Positions 7,777-16,478 of a stretch of 64,000 nucleotides of DNA are shown in pieces (position 1 is the stretch's first letter; every line of letters starts with the position of its first letter). The notes beneath the pieces were generated by a model. That model saw nothing but the letters and a program-made list of their open reading frames with translations. It made no database searches and was not told the origin of the DNA. The position numbers and the translations under genes are program-made. The DNA comes from Microbispora catharanthi. GTDB taxonomy: Bacteria > Actinomycetota > Actinomycetes > Streptosporangiales > Streptosporangiaceae. The stretch covers positions 124,001 to 188,000 of the forward strand of contig NZ_VDMA02000012.1 of NCBI RefSeq assembly GCF_006334915.2. The letters are read 5' to 3'.

Positions 7777-9036
7777 GTGACCACCGAGCCGGATTCGAAC
7801 GGGACTGAGCCGAATATCGGGCTCAATATTGAGCCGTACATCGGGCCGGATATCGTGCCGGGGCCACTTGCCACGCCACCACCGGAGTTCGCCCGCAGAC
7901 GCGAGTCGGGGCCGCTGGAGCCGGCGGCCATGCCCAGCGGCGACCACGTCCCGATGGCCGTCCGGTACGAGGACGTCCGCGCCCTGCTGGCCTCGCCCGC
8001 ATCCAGCCGCAATCTCCGCCTCCCCGGATTGCCGCGGTTCGTGAGCGGCGTCGGCATCGACGACGACCCGGACGCGCTGATCAATCAGGATCCGCCGGAG
8101 CACACGCGCTACCGCCGGATCATGCAGGGCACCTTCACCCCGCGCCAGATCGAACCGTGGCGTCCCCGCATCGCGGCGATCGCCCGAAAACTCCTCGACG
8201 GCCTGGGTGACCGCTTCGACGTGGTCCAGGGATACGCGCTGCGGCTACCGGCCCATGTCATCTGTGAAATGCTCGGCGTGCCGATGGACCACTACGAGCA
8301 GTTCGTCCAGTGGACGGACATGTTCCTGACCACCTCCACGGCCACCGAGCAGGCGCGTTACGAGAGCTACAACGACTTCATGGCCTACGCCGCGGAACTG
8401 GTCGCCCAGCATCGCCTCTCGCCCGGCGAGGACCTCATCGACCTGCTCATCCAGGCCAGGGACTCCGGCGACCGGCTGTCGGAGGGCGAGCTCGTCAACA
8501 CCGTCTTCTCTCTCATCACGGCCGGTTACGAGACGACCGCCTCCATGATCGCCCGTGGCGTGTTCCGGCTGCTCCTCCATCCGAACCAGTGGGACGAACT
8601 GGTCGCGGACCCGGCCCTGACGGCTACGGCCGTCGAGGAGATCCTGCGCTTCGACGGACCGCCCGCCAGTGCCTTCATGCGCCGCATCACGGAGGACACC
8701 GACCTGCCGAGCGGCTCGCTGAGCGCGGGGACGGTCGTCATGCCGAACCTGAACGCGGCCAACCACGACCCGCAGGCGTTTCCCGAGCCCAGCCGGTTCG
8801 ACATCCACCGTTTCACCGAACACCCTCCCAACCCGCATGTGGCATTCGGTTACGGTCCACACCGCTGCCTGGCAGCCAGTCTCGCCAGGGTCGAGCTCAC
8901 CGAGGCGATCAGGGCCCTGGTCACCCGGCGACCCGCTCTCCGCCTGACCGCCTCGCCCGAATCGGTGACATGGACCGATGGTCTGGTCCTTCGGCCGGTC
9001 GCGCTGCACGTCACCTCGGGGGCGGCAGGCGCCTGA
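7777..9036 (+). CDS. Cytochrome P450
   Basis: 419 residues from GTG 7777 behind GGAAGGGG. All class signatures are present: I-helix TAGYETTAS, K-helix EEILR (ExxR), and heme-binding FGYGPHRCL with the axial Cys at about 364. It is a soluble bacterial class I type that needs separate ferredoxin and reductase partners, neither of which is adjacent. The N-terminus is unusually repetitive (NIGLNIEPYIGPDIVPGP). A weak TTGACG-N17-TACGTT promoter lies at 7704-7732. The substrate is not deducible; neighbours are the ferritin-like protein and an SDR. Confidence 0.93.
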   Translation: MTTEPDSNGTEPNIGLNIEPYIGPDIVPGPLATPPPEFARRRESGPLEPAAMPSGDHVPMAVRYEDVRALLASPASSRNLRLPGLPRFVSGVGIDDDPDALINQDPPEHTRYRRIMQGTFTPRQIEPWRPRIAAIARKLLDGLGDRFDVVQGYALRLPAHVICEMLGVPMDHYEQFVQWTDMFLTTSTATEQARYESYNDFMAYAAELVAQHRLSPGEDLIDLLIQARDSGDRLSEGELVNTVFSLITAGYETTASMIARGVFRLLLHPNQWDELVADPALTATAVEEILRFDGPPASAFMRRITEDTDLPSGSLSAGTVVMPNLNAANHDPQAFPEPSRFDIHRFTEHPPNPHVAFGYGPHRCLAASLARVELTEAIRALVTRRPALRLTASPESVTWTDGLVLRPVALHVTSGAAGA

Positions 9037-9148
9037 CCGAGGCGGGCCGGACGCGCCTGGTGGCCGGTCGGCGGCAGCGCGCGAAGTCGTGACCGGCTCC
9101 CTTCCGCCAGGCGCGGAGCTCATGGGTCGTGAAGAAGTTCCCTGCGGC

Positions 9149-9175
9149 TGTCACACGTCCGGCGGCTGTCCGGTC
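9149..9175 (+). promoter_or_regulatory. ECF41-like promoter upstream of ferritin-like gene
   Basis: TGTCACA (9149-9155), 16 bp, GGTC (9172-9175, continuing TTAGC), about 64 bp before the ATG at 9239. It is nearly the same sequence block as at 5877-5903. Confidence 0.65.
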
Positions 9176-9238
9176 TTAGCCTGCGACCGGTCGCGTCACA
9201 CGCACAGACACCACTTCTGCCAGTGAGGTAGGACTTCG

Positions 9239-10303
9239 ATGAACGATCTGGAACCGCAGGGGACTGTCACTGTTCCCGGACCGGCGCCAATCGACACCCT
9301 CGACAGTTTGCGTGAGCACCTTCAGTGGGCGGTCGAGCTGGAACACGCGACGTTGCCGCCGTACCTGTGCGCGCTGTACTCCCTGGAGCCGGAGCACAAT
9401 CCGGAGGCCGTGGAGGTGGTCGGCAGCGTCTTCGCCGAGGAGATGCTGCATCTGGCGCTGGCCGCGAACCTGCTCAACGCCGTCGGCGGCCGACCGCGCC
9501 TCGACATGCCGGAGATGTTGGCGCCGTATCCCCGGCGGCTGCCCCACAGCGATCTGGAGCTGTCGCTGCTCCCGTTCGGCCCGGAGTCCCTGGAGATGTT
9601 CCTGCGACTGGAACAGCCGGCCCCACCCGGCGCTCCGGCGGAGGGCGACGGCTACGAGACGATCGGGCAGTTCTACGACGCGATCGAACAGGGACTGCGC
9701 CACCTGTGCGAGCAACTCGGCGAGCGGGAGGTCTTCTGCGGCGACCCCGCGCGCCAGGTGAGCGGCAGCCATTTCCGGCACACCGCGGGCTGGTTGTTCG
9801 CAGTGGAGGATCTGGAGTCGGCGCTGGGGGCGCTGAAGGAGATCGTCGAACAGGGCGAGGGTACGGCACGGGGCGAAGTCTGGGACGGGGACCAGGACAT
9901 CTTCCACCCCGATCGGGACGAGGTCGCCCACTACTACCGCTTCCGGGAACTCCAACTCGGCCGGCGCTACCGGCGCGGCGACACCCCGCAGTCCGGGCCG
10001 ACCGGCGAGACGATCTCGGTGAACCTGGCCGCCGTGCGCCGGATGCGGCCCAACCCGCGGCTGTCCGATCACGCGCCGGGCAGCGCGATCCGTATCGCGC
10101 AGGACGAGTTCAACAGCACCTACTGCACGCTTCTGAACCAGCTGGAGCAGGCCTTCGACGGCGACCCGAAACTGCTCGGGGCCGCCGTCGGCACGATGTA
10201 CGCGCTCAAGGCCCAGGCCGACGCCCTGTTGCTGATGCCCGATGTGGACGGCACCACGGCCGGCCCCACCTTCGACTATGTGCCGCCGGAGTCACGCTCA
10301 TGA
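9239..10303 (+). CDS. Ferritin-like domain protein (RebD/VioB iminophenylpyruvate dimer synthase-type fold)
   Basis: 354 residues from ATG 9239 behind GAGGTAGGA. The N-terminal two-thirds resemble the ferritin-like domain found in VioB/RebD C-termini and free-standing relatives: helix DSLREHLQWAVELEHATLPP, then the carboxylate-His motif EEMLHLALAANLL, then a third metal-ligand helix around FYDAIEQGLRHL. It probably binds a di-metal or heme-like centre. No indole-pyrrole partner genes are nearby, so the violacein-type reaction is not implied. It is likely transcribed from the ECF41-like promoter at 9149. Its stop codon touches a LuxR remnant on the other strand. Confidence 0.8.
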   Translation: MNDLEPQGTVTVPGPAPIDTLDSLREHLQWAVELEHATLPPYLCALYSLEPEHNPEAVEVVGSVFAEEMLHLALAANLLNAVGGRPRLDMPEMLAPYPRRLPHSDLELSLLPFGPESLEMFLRLEQPAPPGAPAEGDGYETIGQFYDAIEQGLRHLCEQLGEREVFCGDPARQVSGSHFRHTAGWLFAVEDLESALGALKEIVEQGEGTARGEVWDGDQDIFHPDRDEVAHYYRFRELQLGRRYRRGDTPQSGPTGETISVNLAAVRRMRPNPRLSDHAPGSAIRIAQDEFNSTYCTLLNQLEQAFDGDPKLLGAAVGTMYALKAQADALLLMPDVDGTTAGPTFDYVPPESRS

Positions 10304-10438
10304 GCGTGTCCACCGCGGCTCGGAGTCGAGCTCGGCGAGCGCGGTCTTCAGCTCGGTGCGCCCCCTGATGCCGAGCTTCGTGAAGACCTTGCGCAGGTGA
10401 TACCCGGCGGTGCGCGCGCTGATGAACAACCGCGCGGG
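10298..10438 (-). pseudogene. LuxR HTH C-terminal remnant
   Basis: On the minus strand ARLFISARTAGYHLRKVFTK and LGIRGRTELKTALAEL form the recognition-helix half of a LuxR domain followed by its natural C-terminus. Everything upstream is missing; the sequence before it is a hairpin and the cupin gene. It is a second relict of the same regulator class as at 7469-7684. Confidence 0.65.
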
Positions 10439-10466
10439 CACGGGAGGGCCGGTGTGCGCCACGACT

Positions 10467-10498
10467 GAAGGCGGGAACCGGAACCGGTTCCCGCCTTC
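10467..10498. terminator. Strong palindromic hairpin, probable bidirectional terminator
   Basis: A perfect 15-bp inverted repeat (10467-10481 and 10484-10498) with a 2-nt centre lies 7 bp past the stop of the minus-strand cupin gene. No U-tract is present, as is common for actinobacterial terminators. Confidence 0.65.
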
Positions 10499-10505
10499 TT
10501 CGCTC

Positions 10506-10832
10506 TCAACGTGTGGTGGTGAACAGGAACGCGCAATCCTGTACGGCCTCCACGCGGTGGCGGCGTTCCGGCATGACCAGCAGATCGCCGGGCTGCCCGT
10601 CCCACGAGTCGGGCCCGGCGACAAGCCGCACCCGCCCGTGCAGCACGTGCACCGTGACCTCGCCGGGATGCTCGTGTTCGTGGATGTGCTCGCCCTGTCG
10701 CAACGCCATCACGGTCTGCCGCAGCGAACGGTCGTGCCCGCCGTGGACGGTGGTGGCGCTGCGCCCGCTGTCCGCCTCGCGGGCGAGTGCGAGCAGATCA
10801 CGGACGAGTGCGGTCAGCGAGACCTTGGTCAT
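10506..10832 (-). CDS. Small cupin-domain protein
   Basis: 108 residues, a single cupin barrel. Metal-ligand histidines lie in GEHIHEHEHPGEVTVHVLHG, and the second cupin motif is GDLLVMPERRHRVEA. Its ATG overlaps the stop of the upstream cupin gene (ATGA, 10829-10832), so the two are translationally coupled. Likely a small dioxygenase, isomerase or stress-response cupin; the substrate is unknown. A 15-bp hairpin terminator follows. Confidence 0.82.
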   Translation of the reverse strand: MTKVSLTALVRDLLALAREADSGRSATTVHGGHDRSLRQTVMALRQGEHIHEHEHPGEVTVHVLHGRVRLVAGPDSWDGQPGDLLVMPERRHRVEAVQDCAFLFTTTR

Positions 10833-11269
10833 GACCGCGGCGCCCGACGGTCGCGCCGAGCTTCCAGCTCCTCCGGGCTGACCACGGTCAGCATCGGCTG
10901 CCCCGGCGCGCAGAACATCGTCACCACGAACGCCGACTCCTCGTCGGCGAGATGGTTGCCGTCCTGGTAGTGGATCACGTCCCCGCCGGGCTCCCAGAAC
11001 GTCTCACCGGCCCGGACGACCCGCGCGGGTTCGCCTTCGAGCTCGAAGTCGATCGCTCCCCTGATCACGAACCCGAACGCGGGCCCGGAGTGCCGGTGAG
11101 GCGGCGCACCAGGGCTGTTCGGCGGCAACGTGACCAGGATCGTCATCGCCTCGGCCCCCTCCGGCGCAGGCGGGGCCCCCGGCACGGTGCCGACCACGTC
11201 GATCTTCGGTGGCGGACCGCTCCTGTCGGGGTTCTCAAGGTGGTGAACGTGGGTGTGATCGGTGCTCAT
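10829..11269 (-). CDS. Cupin-domain protein
   Basis: 146 residues from ATG 11269, chosen because AAGGAATCCCG precedes it. Cupin motif 1 is PHRHSGPAFGFVIRGAIDF and motif 2 is GETFWEPGGDVIHYQDGN. The first 35 residues are His- and Pro-rich (MSTDHTHVHHLENPDRSGPP). It is the first gene of a two-cupin operon; ATGA overlap couples it to the smaller cupin. It is divergent from the broken FAD monooxygenase. Confidence 0.82.
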   Translation of the reverse strand: MSTDHTHVHHLENPDRSGPPPKIDVVGTVPGAPPAPEGAEAMTILVTLPPNSPGAPPHRHSGPAFGFVIRGAIDFELEGEPARVVRAGETFWEPGGDVIHYQDGNHLADEESAFVVTMFCAPGQPMLTVVSPEELEARRDRRAPRS

Positions 11270-11419
11270 CGGGATTCCTTCGCGTGACGGTGGCCGGCTC
11301 GATCCGGCCGTGCACCAGCTCAGACAAGACAGCGTCCCGATGCGTGACAACGCCGTCCTCGGCGAGGCTGGGTTGTGAACGCCGAAGGTCGGCGGCGAGC
11401 CTGACAGGAGTGTGTGCCG

Positions 11420-12383
11420 ATGCCGGTAGCGCCACAGGTTGTCATCATCGGAGGGGGCCTGGGTGGGCTCTGCGCGGCCCACGGCCTGCGGAGGGCCGGG
11501 ATCGGCGTGACGGTCCACGAGCGCGATCCCTCACCCGGCCACCGGCCGCAGGGGTACCGCCTCCACCTCGACTCACGCGGCGCGGGCGCGCTGCACCAGT
11601 GCCTGCCGCCCCGCCTGTACGAGCTGTTCACCGCCACGGCCGGGCTGCCTAGCAGGCGAGTCACCGTCGTCGACGAACGCCTGCGGGAACTGCACGGCGT
11701 GACGTTCGACGGCGTGTCGGCAGGGGGCGACCCCGCGACCTTCAGCGCTCCGGTCGACCGGATGGTGCTGCGCCAGGTTCTCCTGGCCGGGCTGGACGGC
11801 GTGGTCGGTTATGGCGCCGAGTTCACGCACTACGAGCACGAGGGCGAGCGTGTGCGCGCCTGGTTCGCCGACGGCGGCAGCGTCACGGGTGACGTGCTGG
11901 TGGGCGCCGACGGCATCGGTTCACGAGTACGCGGGCAGTTGCTGCCGCACGCGCGGATCAAGGATCTGGGCACCAGGTGCGTCTACGGCAGGACCTTGCT
12001 CGGTGAGCGGGTGGCCGGCCTGCTCCCTCCCCGGATTCACGAGGGCTTCGTGTCGGTGCGCTCGAGCCGGGCCGGTCTGGCGCTGGGTCTGGTACGACCG
12101 CGCGAGGATCCGGCGGAGGCGGCCGCCAGGCTCTGGCCGGGGCTGCGTCCGCAGTGGCCGGGCGACTACGTGATGTGGGCGCTGACGGTGGACGCGCGCG
12201 AGCTTCCGGGCACCGACGCCGAGCGTCACGGCGGGCCTGCCGCTCGCCGGCGCGATCGGCGACTACGAACGGCGGATGACCGGCTACGGCTTCGCCGCGG
12301 TGCGCGCGTCCGAGCGGGCGGCGACGGCGAGGGGCGGACCTCTGACCAGCGCAATGTCCCGGCTCGGGCGAATGCTCCACTAG
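11420..12383 (+). pseudogene. FAD-dependent monooxygenase, internal deletion and frameshift
   Basis: From ATG 11420 the frame encodes a PHBH-fold N-terminus (VVIIGGGLGGLCAAHGLRRA) and the middle DG motif (VLVGADGIGSRVRGQL). The frame is lost near 12230. The tail GLPLAGAIGDYERRMTGYGF, then a short stretch to a TAG at 12381, continues in another frame. About 80 residues normally containing the GD flavin-ribityl motif (GDAxH...GxGxxxAL) are absent. The product cannot bind FAD normally, so I call it a pseudogene. A GTG at 11414 is an alternative start. Confidence 0.75.
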
Positions 12384-12475
12384 AGCGTTTCCGACCGGAA
12401 CGAGCATCGCCGGCTGGTTCGCCGTCAGCGCGTGATCTGGCACCGTTGCGCGACCTGCTCCATGACACCCGGGGT

Positions 12476-13312
12476 CTACCGCCAGGTCGCGGACTCCGGG
12501 TCGACGCCATGAGCCGCGGCGTTCGCGCAGATCGTGTCGCGTAGCCAGACGGCCAGGCCCGGCTCGACCGCGTCGTAGTGGCCGGCGAACCGGAGATCGG
12601 CGGTGAACATCCGCCCGATGCAGGCGTGCATCGAGTGTGTGCAGTCGAAATACCTCGACATCGACGCGCGGTGCCGCTCCGCGAGCGCGTTCGCGCCGGT
12701 GGACCCGGGCGTCACGCCGGCGCGTTTCGCCGCGGCGAGGTCGGCGTTCAGGGCATCGGTCTCGGCCGCGATCCTCTTCCAGTCCTCCGGCTTCATCTCG
12801 CCGGCCCGCTCGACGTACTGCGCCCACTGCGCGCTGTCGCCCCAGCGGTCCTCGGCCTCGTCGGCCCAGGCGGGCTGCCAGTCGTCGCCGAAGATCTCGA
12901 CCTGCTCCTCCGGGGTCAATCGCATGGCGGTGCTCGACGCACCCAGCATGCGGTCGACCGCGCCGACCATCTTCCGCAGGCGGGAGATGCGCTCCACGAG
13001 CAGCGTCCGCTGCCGGCGCAGATGGTCGCGCGCGTCGGCGGCCGGGTCGTCGAGGATCCGGCCGATCTCGGCGAGCGGAAACCCGAGCTCCCTGTAGACG
13101 AGGACGCGGTGGATCCGCGCGACGTCGTCGCCCGAGTACACGCGATATCCGGCCCCGGTGTGCCCGCTCGGACGTACGAGGCCGATCGCGTCCCAGTGGT
13201 GCAGCGTCTTCACGCTGACCCCGACGAGCGCGGCAGCCCGGCCGACGGTGAGGCCGTCGGAGCCGTCCGGTCCGGTGGCGACCGGTCGGCATTCGCGGGC
13301 GTCGCTCGTCAC
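12476..13312 (-). CDS. MerR-family regulator with TipAS-type C-terminal domain
   Basis: 278 residues from GTG 13312 (no strong RBS; the start is uncertain by a few codons). The N-terminus is a MerR winged helix (LTVGRAAALVGVSVKTLHHW, then DAIGLVRPSGHTGAGYRVYS), followed by a long coiled dimerisation helix (RDHLRRQRTLLVERISRLRK). The rest is a helical TipAS-like domain, which in TipA binds thiopeptides and other drugs. Overall length fits TipAL-type regulators. The VOC protein just upstream in the same direction is a plausible drug-resistance partner. Confidence 0.85.
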   Translation of the reverse strand: MTSDARECRPVATGPDGSDGLTVGRAAALVGVSVKTLHHWDAIGLVRPSGHTGAGYRVYSGDDVARIHRVLVYRELGFPLAEIGRILDDPAADARDHLRRQRTLLVERISRLRKMVGAVDRMLGASSTAMRLTPEEQVEIFGDDWQPAWADEAEDRWGDSAQWAQYVERAGEMKPEDWKRIAAETDALNADLAAAKRAGVTPGSTGANALAERHRASMSRYFDCTHSMHACIGRMFTADLRFAGHYDAVEPGLAVWLRDTICANAAAHGVDPESATWR

Positions 13313-13371
13313 CGGCCCAGTATCGCCGACCTCGCCGGAGGCCCACGGCCTGAGGCGGGCGTGCGGGGTGC

Positions 13372-13863
13372 TCACTCGGCCGGGATCTCGATGCCCATCG
13401 CTCGCAGATCGTCCGCCCGCGCACTGTGCGGATCGAGCGGCTGAGCGGCCGTCATCACCACCCGGGCGTTCTCGGGCGTGACAACCGTCAGCTCGATGGA
13501 GTTCCACGGCATCTCCCTCGGGCCGCTGGTGCAGCCCGGCACGAGTTCCTCGCAGCGCACGGCGATCTGGTCGATCTGGCTGAGGACGCAGGCGAAGCTG
13601 ACAGTCATCGCCGGGACCTCGCCCACGTGTTCCGCGGGCACGAGCAGGACGTCCTGGAAGGCCCAGCGGCGCAGATGAGTCAGCCGATCCGGCACGGAGA
13701 ACAGGTCGACGAACCCGAGCCCGCGGGTCCAGAAGTCCTTCGACGCCGCGAGGTCGCGCGTGGGAATGCTGACGAACATCGGCATGCCGTAGTAATCCCG
13801 GTAGATCTCGGGGGCGGTCGCGTCGAGCGCGGGCATGGGGACGGGACTGACGTACTCGCTCAT
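13372..13863 (-). CDS. VOC-family (glyoxalase/bleomycin-resistance-like) protein
   Basis: 163 residues. One VOC module is visible (MFVSIPTRDLAASKDFWTRG at the N-terminal beta-alpha-beta, then FACVLSQIDQIAVRCEELVP). It lies 59 bp upstream of the TipA-like MerR gene and runs the same way, so they may be co-transcribed. A metal-dependent dioxygenase, isomerase or drug-binding resistance protein are all possible. No catalytic assignment can be made. Confidence 0.78.
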   Translation of the reverse strand: MSEYVSPVPMPALDATAPEIYRDYYGMPMFVSIPTRDLAASKDFWTRGLGFVDLFSVPDRLTHLRRWAFQDVLLVPAEHVGEVPAMTVSFACVLSQIDQIAVRCEELVPGCTSGPREMPWNSIELTVVTPENARVVMTAAQPLDPHSARADDLRAMGIEIPAE

Positions 13864-14030
13864 GCCCTGATCGTCGAGCCTCCTGCCGCGTCAGGGTCAA
13901 GGCCGTGACGACGGCGAACGGCCATGCCTGTGGAGACGGCCGCGGCGGCGATCAGGGACGCGACCCGGTGGGGAAAAGAGGGGGGCGCGTTCCCGCTCCT
14001 CGGAACGCGCCCCCGGTCATGGCGTGGACG

Positions 14031-14558
14031 TCAGGCGACGTTCACCGTGGCGGAGCTCTGCCGCTTGGCCGGCGTGCCGGCGAAGGCGGCCTTCCATGTG
14101 CCCGTCCCGCCGCTGTTCACCTTCACGCTGTACTGCCCGCGCGACCCCGTACGCGTCGAGGTGACGTACGTGTAGCGGGCGGAGCCGGCCTTGCGGAAGT
14201 AGACGGCGATGGTCTGGGTGGCAAGGCCCGACCGGCCGGAGGTCAGCGAGCCCGAGAGCGTCAGCTGCTTGGCACGCCGGTCGTTGCGGGACCGCTTCGC
14301 CGTCTCCTCACTCGCCGAGGCGGTGATGGTCAGCGAGGTGGCCGCGGCGGAGCGGGAGCCGTTCTCGCCGTCATCCCGCTTGGCGTCCGGCTTGGTGTCC
14401 GGCTTGTTGTCCGGCTTCGGGTCCTGCTTGGGGGTCGTGGTGGCCACGGGTCGCGGGGCGCCCGGCTGACCGGTCGCCGCGAAGGCCGACGCCGTCGGGA
14501 CGAGCACACAGGCGCCGACGGTGGCGGTCAGCAGTCCGGCGGTTACTTTTGCACGCAT
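14031..14558 (-). CDS. Secreted protein with Pro/Lys/Asp-rich linker, unknown function
   Basis: 175 residues from ATG 14558 behind a near-perfect GAGGAGGAACC. Signal peptide MRAKVTAGLLTATVGACVLV to about ASAFA. Next comes a low-complexity KPDxKPD linker (DPKPDNKPDTKPDAKRDD), then a beta-rich domain (LTLSGSLTSGRSGLATQTIA, YFRKAGSARYTYVTSTRT) ending TVNVA. It resembles small immunoglobulin-like extracellular proteins of filamentous actinobacteria. No cysteine bridge pair or catalytic motif is seen. Confidence 0.8.
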   Translation of the reverse strand: MRAKVTAGLLTATVGACVLVPTASAFAATGQPGAPRPVATTTPKQDPKPDNKPDTKPDAKRDDGENGSRSAAATSLTITASASEETAKRSRNDRRAKQLTLSGSLTSGRSGLATQTIAVYFRKAGSARYTYVTSTRTGSRGQYSVKVNSGGTGTWKAAFAGTPAKRQSSATVNVA

Positions 14559-14924
14559 TGGTTCCTCCTCGGGAAAACCACCGGCGCGGGTTTCAATGGA
14601 CAGAGAGGGTGCCCGCACCGGATTTCGCCTTCACCGAAGAACGTATCGGCCTTTTTCGCGGCCGAGACGATTCTTAAATATCCGCACGACCACGGCGGCC
14701 CGCTAACGCCATTCTTATGACGCCAGCTCAGAGAGGGCGCGTGGACGACGATCGACCCTATGCGAAAGAATCCGTCCGGGCGATGAAGTCTCATCCGATG
14801 TTCAGCCCGCGTGAGAATCCGATGAGACGACGCCCCGGCCCGTTCATCGTTTTCTCAGACGCCGCGATACGACCGCGGCATGAGGATCGCGCCGCCGTCC
14901 ACCGCGCTGCCCGCCGCAGAGGGT
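14559..14924. other. Intergenic region, no gene seen
   Basis: 366 bp upstream of the secreted protein and downstream of the glycosylase. It is less GC-rich than its surroundings, with a small hairpin (tcggcc at 14646-14651 and ggccga at 14660-14665) and a short inverted pair GTCTCATC/GATGAGAC. It probably contains the secreted gene's promoter. I see no coding frame with a credible start. Confidence 0.6.
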
Positions 14925-15839
14925 TCAGCGGCCTCGCGTCGGACGGCTCGGGGGCCGGTCGTCGTCCATGGCTCCGTAGCCGGACGCCCGGAACAGGAAG
15001 GAGGCCCAGGACCGGTAGGGCCGCCACGCCTCGGCCACCTTCCGGTACGCGGCAGGCGGGGCGTCCTCCGGCAGCCCGTACGCCTCGCGCAGGATCGCGA
15101 ACAGGCGTGGTTCGTCGCCCGGAAACGCGTCCGGCGCGCCCGCGCCGCGGATCAGGATCAGGCCGGCGGAGAACGGCCCCACGCCGGGCAGGGCGCGGAG
15201 CTCCGCCAGCGCCTCCTGGGGGTCGAGCGCGCGCAGGTGCTCGGCGGTGAGCACGCCGTCGAGCGCCGCGCGGGCCAGCCCGCGCAGCCACTCCTCCTTC
15301 TGCGCGGGCAGGCCGAGACCGCCGGCCTGCAGCAGCGTCATGGGCGGAGGAAAGGCGGCGTAGGTCTCCCCGTCCACGACGACCTTCGCGCCGTATCGCT
15401 CCGCGACGCGCTGTTTGAGCCGGGCGGCGATGAGCATCGACGAACGCTGCACGATCACCGCCCAGCAGGCCGCCTCCCAGGGGCTCCAGAAGCCCAGCGG
15501 GCGCAGGCCGGGACTCTTCCGCTGCAGGTCGCCGAGCACCGGGTCGGCCTCGCCGGCCGCGGCGAAGCCGGAGCCGTCCACGTCGAGGGACAGGATGCGC
15601 GCCACCTCGCCCCGGATCCGCGGCCCGGCGGCCCGCGTGGTGGCGACGGCGACCCCGTCCGGCGCGGCGGTCACGGTCACGCCGATCGGCAGCCAGTCGG
15701 ACTCCGCGCAGTAGGCGAAGCGCAGCGCGCGTCCGTCGGAGGGCAGGCCGCTGGTGGCCGGCCAGTCCTCGACGAAGCGCAACGTGGCGCCGAAGTCGAA
15801 CGGGCCCTCTGCCGTGAGCGTGAAACCGTGCCTGGTCAT
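14925..15839 (-). CDS. AlkA-like DNA-3-methyladenine glycosylase (HhH-GPD)
   Basis: 304 residues from ATG 15839 (ATG 15848 is an in-frame alternative). An N-terminal beta domain precedes an HhH-GPD core. The helix-hairpin-helix LRALPGVGPFSAGLILIRG is followed by FPGDEPRLFAIL, where the Asp of PGDEP is the expected catalytic residue. Such enzymes excise alkylated bases in base-excision repair. It is a monocistronic-looking gene; the DUF6191 gene is divergent. The family is well supported, the exact lesion specificity is not. Confidence 0.85.
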   Translation of the reverse strand: MTRHGFTLTAEGPFDFGATLRFVEDWPATSGLPSDGRALRFAYCAESDWLPIGVTVTAAPDGVAVATTRAAGPRIRGEVARILSLDVDGSGFAAAGEADPVLGDLQRKSPGLRPLGFWSPWEAACWAVIVQRSSMLIAARLKQRVAERYGAKVVVDGETYAAFPPPMTLLQAGGLGLPAQKEEWLRGLARAALDGVLTAEHLRALDPQEALAELRALPGVGPFSAGLILIRGAGAPDAFPGDEPRLFAILREAYGLPEDAPPAAYRKVAEAWRPYRSWASFLFRASGYGAMDDDRPPSRPTRGR

Positions 15840-15965
15840 GGGCGACATCGTACGAGGCCAGGCCGACAGACGATCTTTCCGCCTGCATGGGCGTGACCCC
15901 CGTGGGCCACACCGGATCTTCGGGAACGAGGACACCCGGAAAGGACGGGAGGTACGGTCGGGATC

Positions 15966-16235
15966 ATGGAGATGCTGGCGTGTGCGCTGATTCTTCTGGC
16001 CCTGCTCGAACGCCTGTGGCGATGGGCGGCCAAGGTCCGCAAGTCCGGCCGGTCCATCTCGGCCACCGGATTCGACGAGTTCGCGGCGGCCTTCCTTTCC
16101 ACCAAACGGGTGCAACTGGAGCAGCGGCAGAGCGAGACGATGCTCCGCGACGACGAGACCGACGGCGCGCCACCCGCCAACCGCATCGACGCCGCCCGCA
16201 ACAAGATCACGATCGTCGTACCGGACAAGAGGTAG
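15966..16235 (+). CDS. DUF6191-type small membrane-anchored protein
   Basis: 89 residues. An N-terminal hydrophobic helix (MEMLACALILLALLERLWRW) is followed by a conserved soluble part (SATGFDEFAAAFLSTKRVQL, then ETMLRDDETDGAPP) that matches the DUF6191 pattern common in actinobacteria. Function is unknown. It is divergent from the DNA glycosylase by about 125 bp. Confidence 0.75.
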   Translation: MEMLACALILLALLERLWRWAAKVRKSGRSISATGFDEFAAAFLSTKRVQLEQRQSETMLRDDETDGAPPANRIDAARNKITIVVPDKR

Positions 16236-16397
16236 CCCCGCACCTCGGAACGCTCTCCTTCGAAAGCTTTCGGCAGAAGACTTACGACTTTCACTGTCGC
16301 CCTTCCACTCCTGTTGCCTATTCTTCCGTTGCACGGCGACTTCCGGCGTGACCAAACCGGACTAACAGGCATTCCGTGCCGATCATGGAGTGGCATC

Positions 16398-16478
16398 GTG
16401 TCGAAACTTTTCGGTGACAGCGTGGAGATCGGCCTCGGCGACGAGCCGACCTCCCGAGGGATGACGGGTTCATGGTGA
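16398..16478 (+). CDS. Possible 26-residue leader or peptide ORF coupled to condensation-like gene
   Basis: GTG 16398 opens a 26-codon frame reading VSKLFGDSVEIGLGDEPTSR then GMTGSW, ending at TGA 16476-16478. The next gene's ATG (16472) lies inside its last codons, so they could be translationally coupled. A GGAG lies 9 bp upstream of the GTG. It could be a peptide substrate, a leader peptide or chance. The overlap is the only strong argument for it. Confidence 0.35.
   Translation: MSKLFGDSVEIGLGDEPTSRGMTGSW

Noticed and set aside
7785-7805. ggattcgaac, a tRNA T-loop-like sequence
   Set aside because: It lies at the start of the P450 coding region and no cloverleaf can be formed around it.
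11235-11435. 66-codon minus-strand frame between cupin and monooxygenase genes
   Set aside because: It vaguely resembles part of a regulator but has no complete HTH and overlaps the cupin start region.
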